Shown: piece after piece, positions 52,221 to 63,965 of the stretch | Position numbering within the stretch: the stretch's first letter is position 1 | Layout of the letters: each line of letters begins with the position of its first letter | Notes under the pieces: generated by a model | What the model was told of the DNA's origin: nothing | Databases searched by the model: none | Seen by the model: only the letters and a program-made list of their open reading frames with translations | Assembly: GCA_035582835.1 (NCBI GenBank) | Contig: JAYKAV010003443.1 | Span: 673,592 to 737,591 of the forward strand | Direction of reading: 5' to 3' | Source of the DNA: Phoebastria nigripes | Taxonomy: Eukaryota > Chordata > Aves > Procellariiformes > Diomedeidae | Length of the DNA stretch: 64,000 nucleotides | Made by a program: the position numbers and the translations under genes

Positions 52221-52866
52221 AAGGAAATTCTTATCCAGAACAGAGCTTTTGAGCACTATGGACATTAAACGTCACATACTATAAGCCTGTATGCATTATA
52301 AAAAAGATATTATACATTATAAGCATATGTAGATTTAAGCACTATAATTAATTTTATAAAGAAATGGAGAGAATACATGCAATAGCTATTTAAAATTAAT
52401 CACAAAAATATTTTGTTCTATTTAACTGTTCCAAAGAATAAGGGATATTCTGGAAAATTGGAATAATCAAAGCTAAATCCTCAACATAGAGAATCAGTTG
52501 AGGCATCAGGCAGCAAGTTATGAACATATTCCAGCTTTTACTTAAGCTCCTAGTTGCATATTTCCAAATTTGCCGTGCTCTAATTCTGACACACTTTCCA
52601 GACATTTTTAGGAAAAGAGACCATCTCTTATCACTGGTACAGAAATTCATCAGACATTCAAGCAACTCCAATCAAATCTACAAGAGTTTGCCACCTAGAT
52701 TTCTTTATGAATCAGTTCTTGTGGAATTTAAATTTTACCAAAACATTTTGCATTTATGTTATTCAGGGAAGCAACACTCTGGAAAATTAACAGATCTCAG
52801 AAAAGTTGAGGAAGAGAGCTGTTTGAAATCAATGTTGCCTCAAAAGCAATAATCCAGAATTTTCTA

Positions 52867-52934
52867 ACAAAAAAAACCAAACCAAAACAACAACAACAAA
52901 AAACCCACCAAAAAACCCAACCCACAAAAAAAAA
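52867..52934 (-). repeat. A/C-rich tract with (CAA)n (T/G-rich on the minus strand)
   Basis: About 68 bases consist almost wholly of A and C, including four caa units and several aaaaccc words. It mirrors the plus-strand T/G tracts. Confidence 0.88.
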
Positions 52935-55900
52935 GTTAAACATAATTTAAACAGCAAAGTTTCCTTGTGTGGGTGGAGTGCAGGGATACTGCGACAAATC
53001 ATGGAATTAAAATACACTTACTTTTTTCTGCTAATCACTGATATAGCCTATAAGATGTAGCAGTGGCTACTCTTCATTCACGGTATGTTAATGAGGGTTA
53101 ACATCCCAGACCCACCTAACAACCGTAAGGCCAGGTGAGAGTGACAGAGAAGTGCTGTCTATTCAGGAACGCAATCTGTTTCTAAACAAAAGACATGTGA
53201 CAATGACAAGAGAAATTTTGTTCCTCCCTACATATAACAACTTACATTGCAGTGTGTGCAGCAACCTTCAGCATCAAAACAATTCACACAGTCATCAGAC
53301 ACAGGCAGCTTCTTTGTCACAATTTGAAAATTCTAGTTACAAGCAGCTTTAAAAACATATACGTAGATAAATTTATATAACTATTATTTAAAAAAAAAAA
53401 AAAAAAAGACAAGTATATAAAAACATGTATTCCTTAGTCCAGAATGTGAATTCTTAAGTTATACTCTGCTGACAAAGACACTTCTTTATCATAGTACTGA
53501 AAAGCCAGGGAAATAATCCGCGATGGTCGTTGTGCCTCTTTTGCTATCAGATTCTTTTAAAGAGCCCCCAAGCAGACTGACATTACTGAAAAGATTTAAA
53601 GGAAAACATAAAAAACAATCAACAATTGTAAATAGGCCAAGAGGAAAGTTTTAGACTTAAAATAAGGTGTTTGGACCCAAACATTATTAGCATAGTTAGT
53701 ATTACCAACTCTTAAATAAAGCTATTAAACAATGTTTAGATAAATAAAAAAATTAAGAGCATTAAATCAAAATGAAAAAGTTGTTGTGATTAACATCTCT
53801 AATTTTTTCTTAATTTAGACATTATTCCTCTCAAAATTGAGTCAAAAGCAGTAAATATCCATACATCGGCATTCATAATATGTGAAGCAGTTAGTGTGTG
53901 AACAATCCTTAAAGTCAACCAGAGTAGTTCTGAATAAATTATCACTATTCAATATAAATAAAACTGACACAGATTAGTTCAAGGGCAGTGACAGAAATAA
54001 TATTTTCCCAAAGGAAAGTCAAACATATAGTAATGAATTGTCAGGCTAAAAACGCATGTCTATGCATGAGCAACCTACCCTGTTGGCTTGTATTATCCCC
54101 AAAGATAATGGTACCTGAACTTTGAACAAATTGATCTCCCAACCAGGAGCAACAGTTAAAATATACTTTTGGATATAGATTTCATCCATCTTAACCAACA
54201 TATTCTGTTAATTATTTTCAGTAGACATATATAATCAATTTTTTATGTGGGCAGCCACTTATTCATACCTTGTTTATAGTCAAGATGGGAAATAATATGT
54301 ATTCAAGTGTTTTAGCTCTTTTTCCGCTGCTTCTGTATTTCGAGTTAATAGTAGTACACTGTGCAGTACCTACAAATACAAGTACTCTTACGAACATTTG
54401 AAATATTTATGACTATGGGCTACCTCTAATAAATAAAAACAAGTAGTTTTCACAGTTTGCCCTAAATATATCCACTTATTTTTATGCATGACTTACAGTG
54501 TAGATTCTTCCTATAAAGAAAAATTACAGCTTACAGAGAAATACAGATACATGCTGGCATAATGATAGGATGAAGCAAAACATTTTTGAAATTTAAAGAT
54601 TAAAAAACAACAGGTTTAGCTCACCTGGAGTTATTCATGTGCTTATTATCCGTAGGTTATATGGGATGAGGGGTTTTATTCAATGTCCACTAGTTTATTA
54701 AGCTATCTCAAACCACCAGTAATTATAATTAGCTAGAAGGGAACTGTATGTTACAGAGGTCATGAAACAGAGCCCTGTCCCAGTATCTGAGCAACCAGCA
54801 AGGAAGAAAGAATATAGTTCAAGTCCTGCCTGACTCCTCGCTATTTTGATTATAAACTTCATTAATAGGGGACCATTTTTCTGTGTGCATTACCAGATTT
54901 CCCCACACAACCCATGAACTGAATGGTATACAGTAAACTACATTTTTCCTTTAAGGTTTTGCACAAATTTCTTCTTCTCAGTTTCTCAATGGTTAAGAAA
55001 TGGCATGGTAAGATGATCATGATTCTTTTTTCTAATTTTAATGCATTAAGTAATTGTGTGTTTACAACTACGTGGAAGAAAAAATTACATATGTGGTTAG
55101 ACATTCACTTTCAATAAAGCTGTCAGCCTGCCTTGCAAAGGTCACATTACTGATAGGAAATACCAGACAGCAAAGGAAGTCATTGCACGTATCAGTCATC
55201 TCATCAAAATAGTGATACAAATTGCAATATGTCCATTTTATTATATCACTATTATTCATTCTTATTACATGTTTTTAAGTTCAGTTGGCAACCAGCCTGT
55301 TTTTTTCCTTACTATATTTTCACAGACTGAGAAAAAGCAATCCTATTCTATCTCTATTCACTATTTTTCTATTCCTTACCAGGGAGATCATATTCTGCAT
55401 GTTATTGTCAAGGAACTGTCTTTTAAACTGGAAAATACGTGTATAAAGAGAGTAGATTCGTACCAAGCCCAAAACATACAACTCTGTTCAGTTTAAGGCA
55501 GCAAGTCCCACAGCAGTAGGAGGTACTGAACCTATTCCAACACTCTTGGAAAAGCTACAAAGATGGAATATCCCCAGTAATTAGGCTTTACCAAATCATG
55601 TTCAACACAACTACTATGCCTCTTTTACTACTGACCTCAATCATAAGTTTCTCTATTTTGTACATGGTCCAACTCTTTCAGCATTCAAAACCAGGAACTT
55701 TACAGATGTGAGCAGTGGAAGCTAGACTCAAACCAAAAGCTTTCCAAACACCAGCTTTTCTTGTTTCAGTCTAATAAGATGTAGCTATTGCTTTTTAATC
55801 AAATAAGGATTTCCATATGTTCCAGTGATTGTCCGCATCCTTTACTGACAGACAAAGAATGTTTTCCTATCTCCNTATTATGTTTCCTTATTTAAATTTG

Positions 55901-56151
55901 TACTTATCCAAATCCCACAAACAATGTATACTTTGGTTTGCAAAGAGCTGATTTTCTGGGTGAATTATAATAAGGAGTAAGAAAAAAGCAGTCTAAATAC
56001 AAGTGAACACAATTCGGAGTTAAAAAAAAAAGCTAAAATATTAGCTTTTCAGTTCTATTTTAATACTGTGTTTCATGTAGGTAGTGAAAGGACATACAAA
56101 GTTGGTTTGCATCTAATTACTGTAACATTCTGTTACCTTTGGAACTGCCAT

Positions 56152-56182
56152 TTTTAAGGTAAAAGACATTTTAAGGTAAAAG
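56152..56182. repeat. Direct repeat of ttttaaggtaaaag, 17-bp period
   Basis: The 14-base word is present at 56152-56165 and 56169-56182, identical in both copies. It is a recent or constrained two-copy duplication. Confidence 0.88.
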
Positions 56183-56617
56183 TTTATACAAGAAAACTCC
56201 AGGGAAATGGTTTGTCAGTTTAGTAAAGCCATCCCACTGATTTTTTTCATGTTTGTGATGCAAAATTTTTCTCTCTGAAGCGTCTCTGTCAGCAGTAGTG
56301 AACTTGTGAAAATACAGAGGTTGCAAAAGCTTGACATAGTACTCTACTCATTCTGATTTAGGTACCATCTGGTATGTACTTTTCTACCCTTTCTACAGTT
56401 TCATCTTTAAATAAGAGTATCTAAAAGAGTAATTCACAAAGAAAGGCTAAAGAGGTAAATACAACTGAAAAGGTAATGACAATCTTCACTTAGCATAGAA
56501 GACACATTAGGTATAGCAAATAAACAGAGAAGGAAGGCGGAAACAAAAATAATAAAGTAAAATAAACTAAAAATTTAGACCGTACTTCAAACAATGTAAA
56601 AATGTGTCATAGTCAAC

Positions 56618-56643
56618 TCAATTATCAACTGATTGATAATTGA
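56618..56643. repeat. Perfect hairpin, 11-bp arms, 4-nt loop
   Basis: TCAATTATCAA (56618-56628) and TTGATAATTGA (56633-56643) are exact reverse complements separated by CTGA. It is one of the strongest short inverted repeats in the window. No transcript or terminator context is visible. Confidence 0.9.
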
Positions 56644-56700
56644 TCATTGCTTTAGAGGTCTGTGTGATAACAAGAGCACAGAAAAGTGCTCCTGAAAACC

Positions 56701-56749
56701 TTTTTTCTTTTTTTGGGGGTTTTTGTTTGTTTGTTTGGTTTTTTTTGTA
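56701..56749 (+). repeat. T/G-rich tract with (GTTT)n
   Basis: T runs, a G5 run and three to four gttt units appear in the order typical of this window's T/G tracts. It lies 27 bp before a compound microsatellite. Confidence 0.88.
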
Positions 56750-56776
56750 TCAAGATTACATGAAGCGTTCACTCTT

Positions 56777-56802
56777 TATATATATATATATACACACACA
56801 CG
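56777..56802. repeat. Compound (TA)n(CA)n microsatellite
   Basis: About seven TA units run directly into five CA units. Further degenerate ata/aca sequence continues to about 56842. It is likely to be length-variable. Confidence 0.9.
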
Positions 56803-57900
56803 CATATCCCTATATAGACATACATAGACACATATATATAGATTAAATATATTTATATAAACTCTAAATGGATAACTGCAAGTGCAATTTTAATTAAGGG
56901 ACATAAAGATTCAGTGCATCTATCAACTTCTAATTGATTTAGTTTCCAGGCTTGTCTATAGGAGTCATCTAAACTGAAAACTGTCAAAGGAAGGGTTCCA
57001 GGCAAACTAGGTCACTTATTTGATCTAATATGCAATTTCCTACAAATTACTAAATTAATATGAAGATTAAAACTTTCTGGGAATAACACGAACCGCCTCC
57101 TCTCATTCTCCACATTTGGTGCCTGCCTTCCTCTATTTTTTCTTCTCACTGAAGTTCCTTGTCCTGCTTCCCCCTCAGTTTCCACTGCCCTCAAAATTTA
57201 TATTACCCTTCCCTGATCCAACAAAGTAAGGGTCGATTAATCTTGTTTGTCCCTGCAAGAAATTATGTTTTATATAGAAGCTTGAATGAGGAAAACTGAC
57301 TGACAGTAACAGGTCTCTACATAACTTGCAGGGGTTTCAATACATACATTGAATGCTCTTACGATATTTTTTCCTTTGGTGCATGATCTCTAAACAAAAA
57401 GTAACAACTTGCACAGTTTCCACATCAAGCCTAAAAATCATGGGGGTTTTTTATTTTCTTTAATCAGTCCTAACCAATTTAACAGTTTGATAGCATCTGG
57501 CCTGTGACTACTTTACCTTGCTGATAGCTTAAAAACTTATTTCAAGGTAATATTACCCCCAGGACAGTATAATTGCAAAGACTCTGGACTTTGACCATTC
57601 CCCTTGAAAGTGCTAAAAATTGACTCTTGTAGGTGTGAGATGCCAGACTCAATGGAACAGCAATGAGAAAAAAGACACAGAATTTCCTCAGAACTGCAAC
57701 TTTTTGCATCACCCAGGGAGAACTAGACAGTGTTTGTCTTTTCTAACAGCGTATTTCCCTTCACAGGACCAATATCCCCATCATGAATCATTACCATCCT
57801 AAAGCTTCCCATCTCAAGTATTTAGAGATGTTCACTTTGCTGAAAAAGAAAGTGGGCTTTATTAACCCACCAAAAGCTATATAAGAAATAAAGCATTATT

Positions 57901-57915
57901 GGGGGGAGGGGCGGG
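57901..57915 (+). repeat. G-rich run GGGGGGAGGGGCGGG
   Basis: Three G runs separated by single bases include a GC-box-like GGGGCGGG. It is notable because the surrounding sequence is AT-rich and lacks other promoter-like features. Confidence 0.85.
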
Positions 57916-59868
57916 ACTTTTTAGAAGGCTTNATGAATTTGTATGTGAATGTTGTCATTGCTACTATCATGCATAGGAACGAGAGAAAGAAATTGCAGAG
58001 TCAATTTTCTTTCAATAGCAGCTAGTTAGAGCATAACAAAGCAGAGGGGAAAAATATTTTGGAGACATTAAGAGATATAAAGACATAAATGGAATAAAAC
58101 AGGTGAAATATTTGAGGATCATTTATAATAATTACACAGTACATGAAATAACAACATAAAACGTGATAGGATCCAATGGGGATGAAGTCAATGGTTGGTT
58201 ATCTCTGCTGACATTGAACAACAGACCATTCCCTTTGTAACTTTTTGTGAAGGTTGTATTTTGTTTCTTAAAACTTGAAGTCTTTTACCACCATGCTTTT
58301 AAATGAAATTAAACAGTTACCGCAGCTAAAAATGTTGATCAAGGCAACGTGAGAGAGTCCAAAATGATTTCACTCTGTAAAAAGATTAGAATAAGGAAGC
58401 TAACAGTGTTATTCAATCTTTGGGCCAAAGGTGTCATGAAACATAACAGCATGCTATGCCCTGAGGTAGTCCGGGCTGTCATCCTGAACAGCTAACGTGA
58501 TATGGAACTGCCTTGTGGTATCAAACTTCAGCTTGACCCAATACAATTTAGAATTTGTTTTCATCTGTCAGGTATTAAGAGACTAGCATTAGAAACAGTT
58601 TGATTCAAAGATTAAAACCAAATAAAGTAAGGCTTGTGGATGTGTTGTCACTTTCAAAACTTGAAAGGATGCAGGTTTTAAAACTGTTCAGGGCATGTTT
58701 CATGAGCAATTGTATAAGTCCTTCCAAACTATCATGCACCAATGCTCTGGGAAGAAATTAAGTAAGACCAGGGAGAAAGAATATTATTTGTTTCTCATTA
58801 ATCTGGCAGAAAAGTAGGACTAAATAGGAAAGTGACTTATAACTTTTATAATTCCAGACAACTTTTTCCAGTAAGGATTATGATATCATAAAAAATTTAG
58901 GTAATGCCACACAGTAAGAGTAAATATGCTGGGCCAGAGTCTGTGCTTATGTGAACAGGTGCGGACATTCACAATGGCTCTTGTTTTGGTCAGATATAAT
59001 TAGGTTAGGCTAGAACAGATGGGAGTTGTGTTTAATCATGACTTTAGCATAAAAGTCTCCCTGAAGCAAAAAAAGAATCGACTTAGTAACCAATGGCTAC
59101 GTTCTGCTAGTCACTAACAAGAGTCCAATCAATATTTAGTTACAATGCAATTAGGTTCAGAAGACACTTCATTCAACATGTATCTTGTGTACTAATATTT
59201 CATAATTAACATGTAAATGACTGACATGTAATCCATTCACAAATGTTGTCCAATTCTTTTGGACACTCAAATTTTGCTAAAGCAATTGCTTTCGTAATAG
59301 TCTATAGTATGCAGCAAAACATCAAATTAGGATTATCGCATAGATAAATCATAAAAAAAACAGGCTATACAAAAGAGGCATTAAAGGATTTTACTAACAG
59401 AACATTTGAGTTATAGTATTCACAAAAAGAATATGAGGCATTGAGCATGCTACTTACAAAATACATATGTAACATGTTAGTTACATACTACAACGTAAAA
59501 TAATTGTTATAAGACTGACTAATAAGGAAGACTTATTCATAGACAGGCAGCAGGAATTTCTTCTGTAAATTAAATTTCAAGGCTTTAGATTGTAATCTGC
59601 AGGTNAATACATACAAAATAAATATGAACAAGAACGGCTCGAGAGTCAACTGAACCAAAGCCAAATATATAAAACAAATAAGGTTGCTACTGGGAATGGA
59701 GGAAAAGTATGGAAAGCCCTCTAAGACAAATGCAAAGACTGTTAAATGAGATCTGAACAGGAATCCAGCTTAGGGAAGGTATCTAAAAAGGAATCAAAAC
59801 AGATTTGATCCAGGGCAGATGTGGAGAGGGAATTTTTAAAATTAAAATCTAAAGTGAACTAATTCTTT

Positions 59869-59930
59869 ACAACAACAACAACAATAATAATGTAATTGGG
59901 TTTTTTGTTAGTTTGTTTTGTTTTCTGGCC
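59869..59930. repeat. (CAA)n followed by a T/G-rich tract
   Basis: Five CAA/ACA units and short taa units are followed within 10 bases by ttgggttttttgttagtttg-type sequence. The two halves are partly complementary, so this is another A/C then G/T foldback arrangement like that at 9266-9312. Confidence 0.8.
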
Positions 59931-61179
59931 ACATCAAAACTATTCTGTCCAGAACGAAGTTTCCAATGGTAAATTGNCACCACAATATGTTGATTTTTCA
60001 TAAGGAATATACCTACTTTCCATCTTTTGAGTTTGTTTTAAGCTAAATGAATACAAATATTGTATATGTTTATAAGTGTATGATTATTCTTTGCATATGG
60101 GCAAATAAACCCAAATTTCAAANCAGACCTTGGAAAACTTGAGAAAAAAATATTTGGGATATCAAAAATAGACAAAATCCAAAATTTATACATATGCAAA
60201 TAAACAGTAANTTTTAAACATTAACTAGGAGTTACAATTTGGAGTTAAAAGAGTGAGAAATCACCGCTTTTAATTATTTCACCGCATCTCAAATGAATCC
60301 AACAATGAACTGTGTAAATGTTTTATATAAAATAAAGTTATTCTGCTAACAGTCTAACTAGTTTCATATTTATGTAGCTTGCTTAGAGCTGTGACAGTTT
60401 TCAGNAACAGGGTAGTTGAAAATATGCAGTGTTAAACTAATACCATTGGAATCACATTGTGACTTTTCATCTTCCTCTACTGATGACAAAATTGATGGAA
60501 TCAAGATGAGTTGCTAGAATGTGGGCATGATGCCTAATCTATATATATGTATGTTATAACTGGATTGAGTGGTTGGACATTGAGATGGGGAAATAGTTAA
60601 TTCAGCAAGGAATACTTCTTTCATAAACATACTGTTAAAAAACTAAAAAAAATCAAGATGGGATATTACAGAAGCAATGAAAAGGAACACATACATAGAC
60701 TTTTAATGCTATAGCATAATATTTATGTCAAATAATGTTCCTTCCACATTTAGAAAGTTGAATGCACACACAAAAATTACTGCTTCTCTTACCTGTGCTC
60801 AGCATCAAACTCCAAACTCTAATTTCTGGTATGATATTTTATGCCCATTATAATCACTATCACACAAGGTTCAGCTGGCCTTATTATTAGAAAAGATGGA
60901 TTAATAATCAACTTTTTAGTTTCCATTAGGAACCACCTGCCCTCCAGATTTTACAGAAACAGCTTTCTTATTTGAAAAGTATTCTGAACCATGTCATGTG
61001 TCCCATGGTAGCCCCAGACTAGTTTTCTATTATTCTTATTACTATTATTAAAAATAAATTAATCTTCCGCCCTTGGGAACGGCAGATCAGAATGGCTCTT
61101 GCAAACCCTAGCAATGTAAGCTAGGCTGGATTTAAAGGTTTGCAGCCAGAGGTTACTGGCAAAAGGCAGAGAAACTCTC

Positions 61180-61199
61180 AAAAAAAAAAAAAAAAAAAA
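61180..61199 (+). repeat. Poly-A run, 20 bases
   Basis: A20 follows gaaactctc. The 140 bases to its left are mixed-composition sequence of unknown origin, so a retroposed source cannot be excluded, but none was recognised. Confidence 0.9.
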
Positions 61200-61717
61200 G
61201 ACAATTTGACCACTTAGGTGCTGCCATTCAAAGCCCGATGTGCTAACGTAAATTGCCATTGATTTCACTTAATACACCAGCCTGAATTGTGGCAGCTGAT
61301 GGCTTTGATTCATGATCACTGTCAAACTGAACAGCAGCAGCTGAAGTGGATGCCACTCCCTTTGGTAATAACACACATTTGTCTTGCACAGTAAAGTGCA
61401 AATGCAACCAGTTAAAAAGAACTTTTCTACATACACATACTAGGGGGGGTGGAGAAAAAAAGAAAAGAAAGTCAGATATTTATTCCCAGTTTGGGGCAAG
61501 ACAGATCTAGTGCAAGAAACCTGGGATCTGAGAGCTAGCTCTAGACTACTATACAGTACAGTAAAACTTANCGTTCTTTTGACTAAGAGCCACTTTCCAT
61601 CCAAAAATATAGTAAGCACAGAGCCAGAGACAAAGAACAAATTACTTCTGAAGATCTTAGCTCCCACATAAATGAAGAATATATAACAAAATACTTCTGA
61701 AAACGGCTTGGCTTGCT

Positions 61718-61729
61718 CCCCCCCGCCCC
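61718..61729. repeat. C-rich run CCCCCCCGCCCC
   Basis: This GC-box-like word (GGGGCGGGG on the minus strand) lies in AT-rich DNA. It is nearly the same as the run at 39858-39871. Confidence 0.85.
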
Positions 61730-62969
61730 GAGTACCTGGTAATTCAGAACAAAGGAAGATGTTACAGCTGTCCTATCCTTTCATATAAATCTATATCTAT
61801 CTGCCTATAATGAAGACCACTGGAGTCTTCAAATTACTGTGGAAGCAGGTTACTTTGCTTTTTTAGGGGGCATGACACACAAAAGGAAGAAACGCAAACA
61901 CATCCTGAAAACATATTTTGCTTGATGACAGCAACGTTTGGAAGGACCGGTTGAAACATACGTCCTCTTTTAGGTTCCCCCCTGCTCCTCCCAAGAACCA
62001 ATACTTTTAACTCATGAGTTACTTTCCCTAAGCTAACATCAATGGTTAATCTAAGACCTATTCAGCTATTTTTCTCTCTCGTTATCAGTAGTTGATATCC
62101 ACTTCTGGTTAACTTTTAGGTGACTGACATCACCAGCAAGTTCCAACAAAAACTGCCTTGAAGTATGGGCAAAGGTGATTTCTAGGCCGGTGACTGATCA
62201 AAATGGTCAAGACTGAAGGACAAAATAAATTACACGAGAACTAAAATCCTTTAGCCTGTTGGTTGCTTATACCCAGAAGGAGGTGGTGAAGGACTGTGGT
62301 AGCAGAGTGACTATGAGGCGGCTGTGGGGACAGACTGCTGAAGATCAAGTTAAATACAAAACAGGTGCAGAGGCAAAATATCTCTGCTTCCATTCCCATA
62401 GGAATGGACGTTTATGTCTCAGCTGACTGCAGAGAAATTCACTGAGATATTTTACATGAAGATTGAACTTCTCGGCAATGAGATCAAGAAAACCGGTTGT
62501 ACAAAGAAGCGTATCTCTCCTGGCATATTACCATGGAATATTTCTGTACCCACACGCTGTGAATAGAAACATGTTTGTGAATTAGATTCAGACATTTAAT
62601 GAACTATTGTATGAAGGAAGCAGAGTTAAACAAAAAAATTATATAGTTGAAAGGAGATAAGAATATAACACACATTCTCCAGCTCTCTCATACTGCTACG
62701 TTAAAAAGCGCCCTCTGAGTTCAGACGTACACAAGCCTCTGTGTAGTTATCCTATGGGACCTACAATAGTTCATGATCTACGGCATACAGACAATGATGA
62801 GCTATTTTTAAGGTGTTAATAATATTTATCATTGAGAAAAGAGGATAATTACATAAAATATTAAAAATATTCCTTAGACTTCCCCACAATATTTCATAGA
62901 ATGGCTTCTGCAAAGAAGGCAGTTTGAATATCATGACAACATAAAATTTCCAAGGGAGACTTAAATGAA

Positions 62970-63175
62970 GAGCAGGTAGATTGATCAAAGTAAACAGTAT
63001 CTACTGTACTCCCTTTTTTCCACAGAGCAAGTCATCTCATCACAGAAGTTGATCAGGTTGGTCAAGCACTGTTTGCACTTGGTAAATTCATACTGACTAC
63101 TTCCATTAGGAATTATTTGAGAGTTATGACATAAAAGCAGTATAGTGAAAGCTAGAGATTTTGTCTGCGGCACTC
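62970..63175 (-). mobile_element. CR1 LINE relic, reverse-transcriptase domain fragment
   Basis: The minus strand encodes SQYEFTKCKQCLTNLINF followed by CDEMTCSVEK. This aligns with the CR1 reverse-transcriptase segment of the form 'SQHGFTKGKSCLTNLIxFYDxVT'. After a frameshift the reading STVDTVYFDQS corresponds to the next conserved stretch, 'AVDxVYLDFS', which carries one of the catalytic aspartates of non-LTR RTs. Upstream, ILLLCHNSQIIPNGS resembles the preceding 'LLEAxLRHxEDKEVI' part. Only about 60-65 residues survive, with a shifted frame, so this is a dead 5'- and 3'-truncated relic. The ends are approximate. It has the same orientation as the CR1 copy at 17.4 kb but comes from the region that copy lacks. 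Confidence 0.85.
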
Positions 63176-63704
63176 TGTTAAGTCCATGGGATACCATTTC
63201 ACAACTTTGTTCAGTGTTACTGTATCATAGCACAGACTATCAAATTAGACTTGTCTTCAAGAATGCCTCAAAAATATTTCAAAGCATTATGACAAACCCT
63301 AACAAATAAGAGATAAAATAGAAACGTTAAGCATCCAATGGGAAAATAGATCATTAGTTTCAGGCACGTGAAACAGAGAAAACAAGGATTCACAAAGGTG
63401 GCGGAAATTGCCTCAAACCAAATTTGAAAAAGGTGCATTTGACTTGAAGTTATTGCAAACAAATCAGGCAAGACAGCAGGCCTCTACAATTCAGGACTTC
63501 CATTTCCCACCTTCTCCAACAACTTCACATACTATCTACCATCCATAAAAAGCCATGAATTTTCATATAGATGGATCGTTAACGCATACAAAAAGAATAC
63601 AGAGTCTATAATTTATTAACTGTCAATATCTTAGCTTTAAATTTTAGTAAGTGAAATATATTTGCTTTTAGGAGGAATAAACTTACCTGTCTGTAGTAGT
63701 TGTG
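63176..63704. other. AT-rich unique non-coding DNA
   Basis: Nothing recognisable was seen between the CR1 relic and the terminal T/G tract. A 67-codon minus-strand frame (63268-63471) has no known domain. Confidence 0.7.
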
Positions 63705-63778
63705 NTTTTGGTTTTTTGGGTTTTTTTTNTTTGTTTGTTTGTTGTTGTTGTTGTTGTTGTTGTTGTTTTTTTAAAGAA
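63705..63778 (+). repeat. T/G-rich tract with (TTG)n
   Basis: Ambiguous bases (63705, 63729) lie in T runs, followed by three ttg/tttg units and about nine tandem TTG (about 63740-63766). It belongs to the T/G tract class and is probably polymorphic. Confidence 0.92.
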
Positions 63779-63962
63779 CTTTTTTTTTAAACGATAGTAA
63801 ATCATTTAAATGAGACAAATACATTTAATGAACTGGACGCATTTTCTAGTACAACATCTGCTTACGAGCGTTTTCATTTCAGTATCTTTAGTGATTGTAG
63901 TACAGAGCTAATTAAAGAAAAAAACCCACAAAGAATAGAAAACAGCAGGCTCACAAGCTTGC

Positions 63963-63965
<3 letters not shown>

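Larger units (their letters stand above)
50956..56600. other. AT-rich unique non-coding DNA
   Basis: No gene was identified. A 126-codon plus-strand frame at 51686-52066 and a 110-codon one at 52520-52852 lack recognisable domains. The stretch also holds A/C-rich tracts, an A18 run (53390-53407), a 7+4+7 hairpin at 52203-52220 and a 17-bp-period duplication at 56152-56182. Confidence 0.7.
56843..62969. other. AT-rich unique non-coding DNA
   Basis: No gene or transposon was recognised. It contains a G-rich run (57901-57915), a (CAA)n run beside a T/G tract (59869-59930), an A20 run (61180-61199) and a C-rich run (61718-61729). Open frames are all 75 codons or shorter. Confidence 0.7.

Noticed and set aside
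54760..54850. Word gttcaagtcctgcctgactcc considered as a MIR left end
   Set aside because: The MIR core that should follow is absent, so the resemblance is too short to support.
61255..61285. Word ccattgatttcactt considered as another old LINE-tail fragment
   Set aside because: Only about a dozen bases resemble the phrase and the flanks do not extend it.
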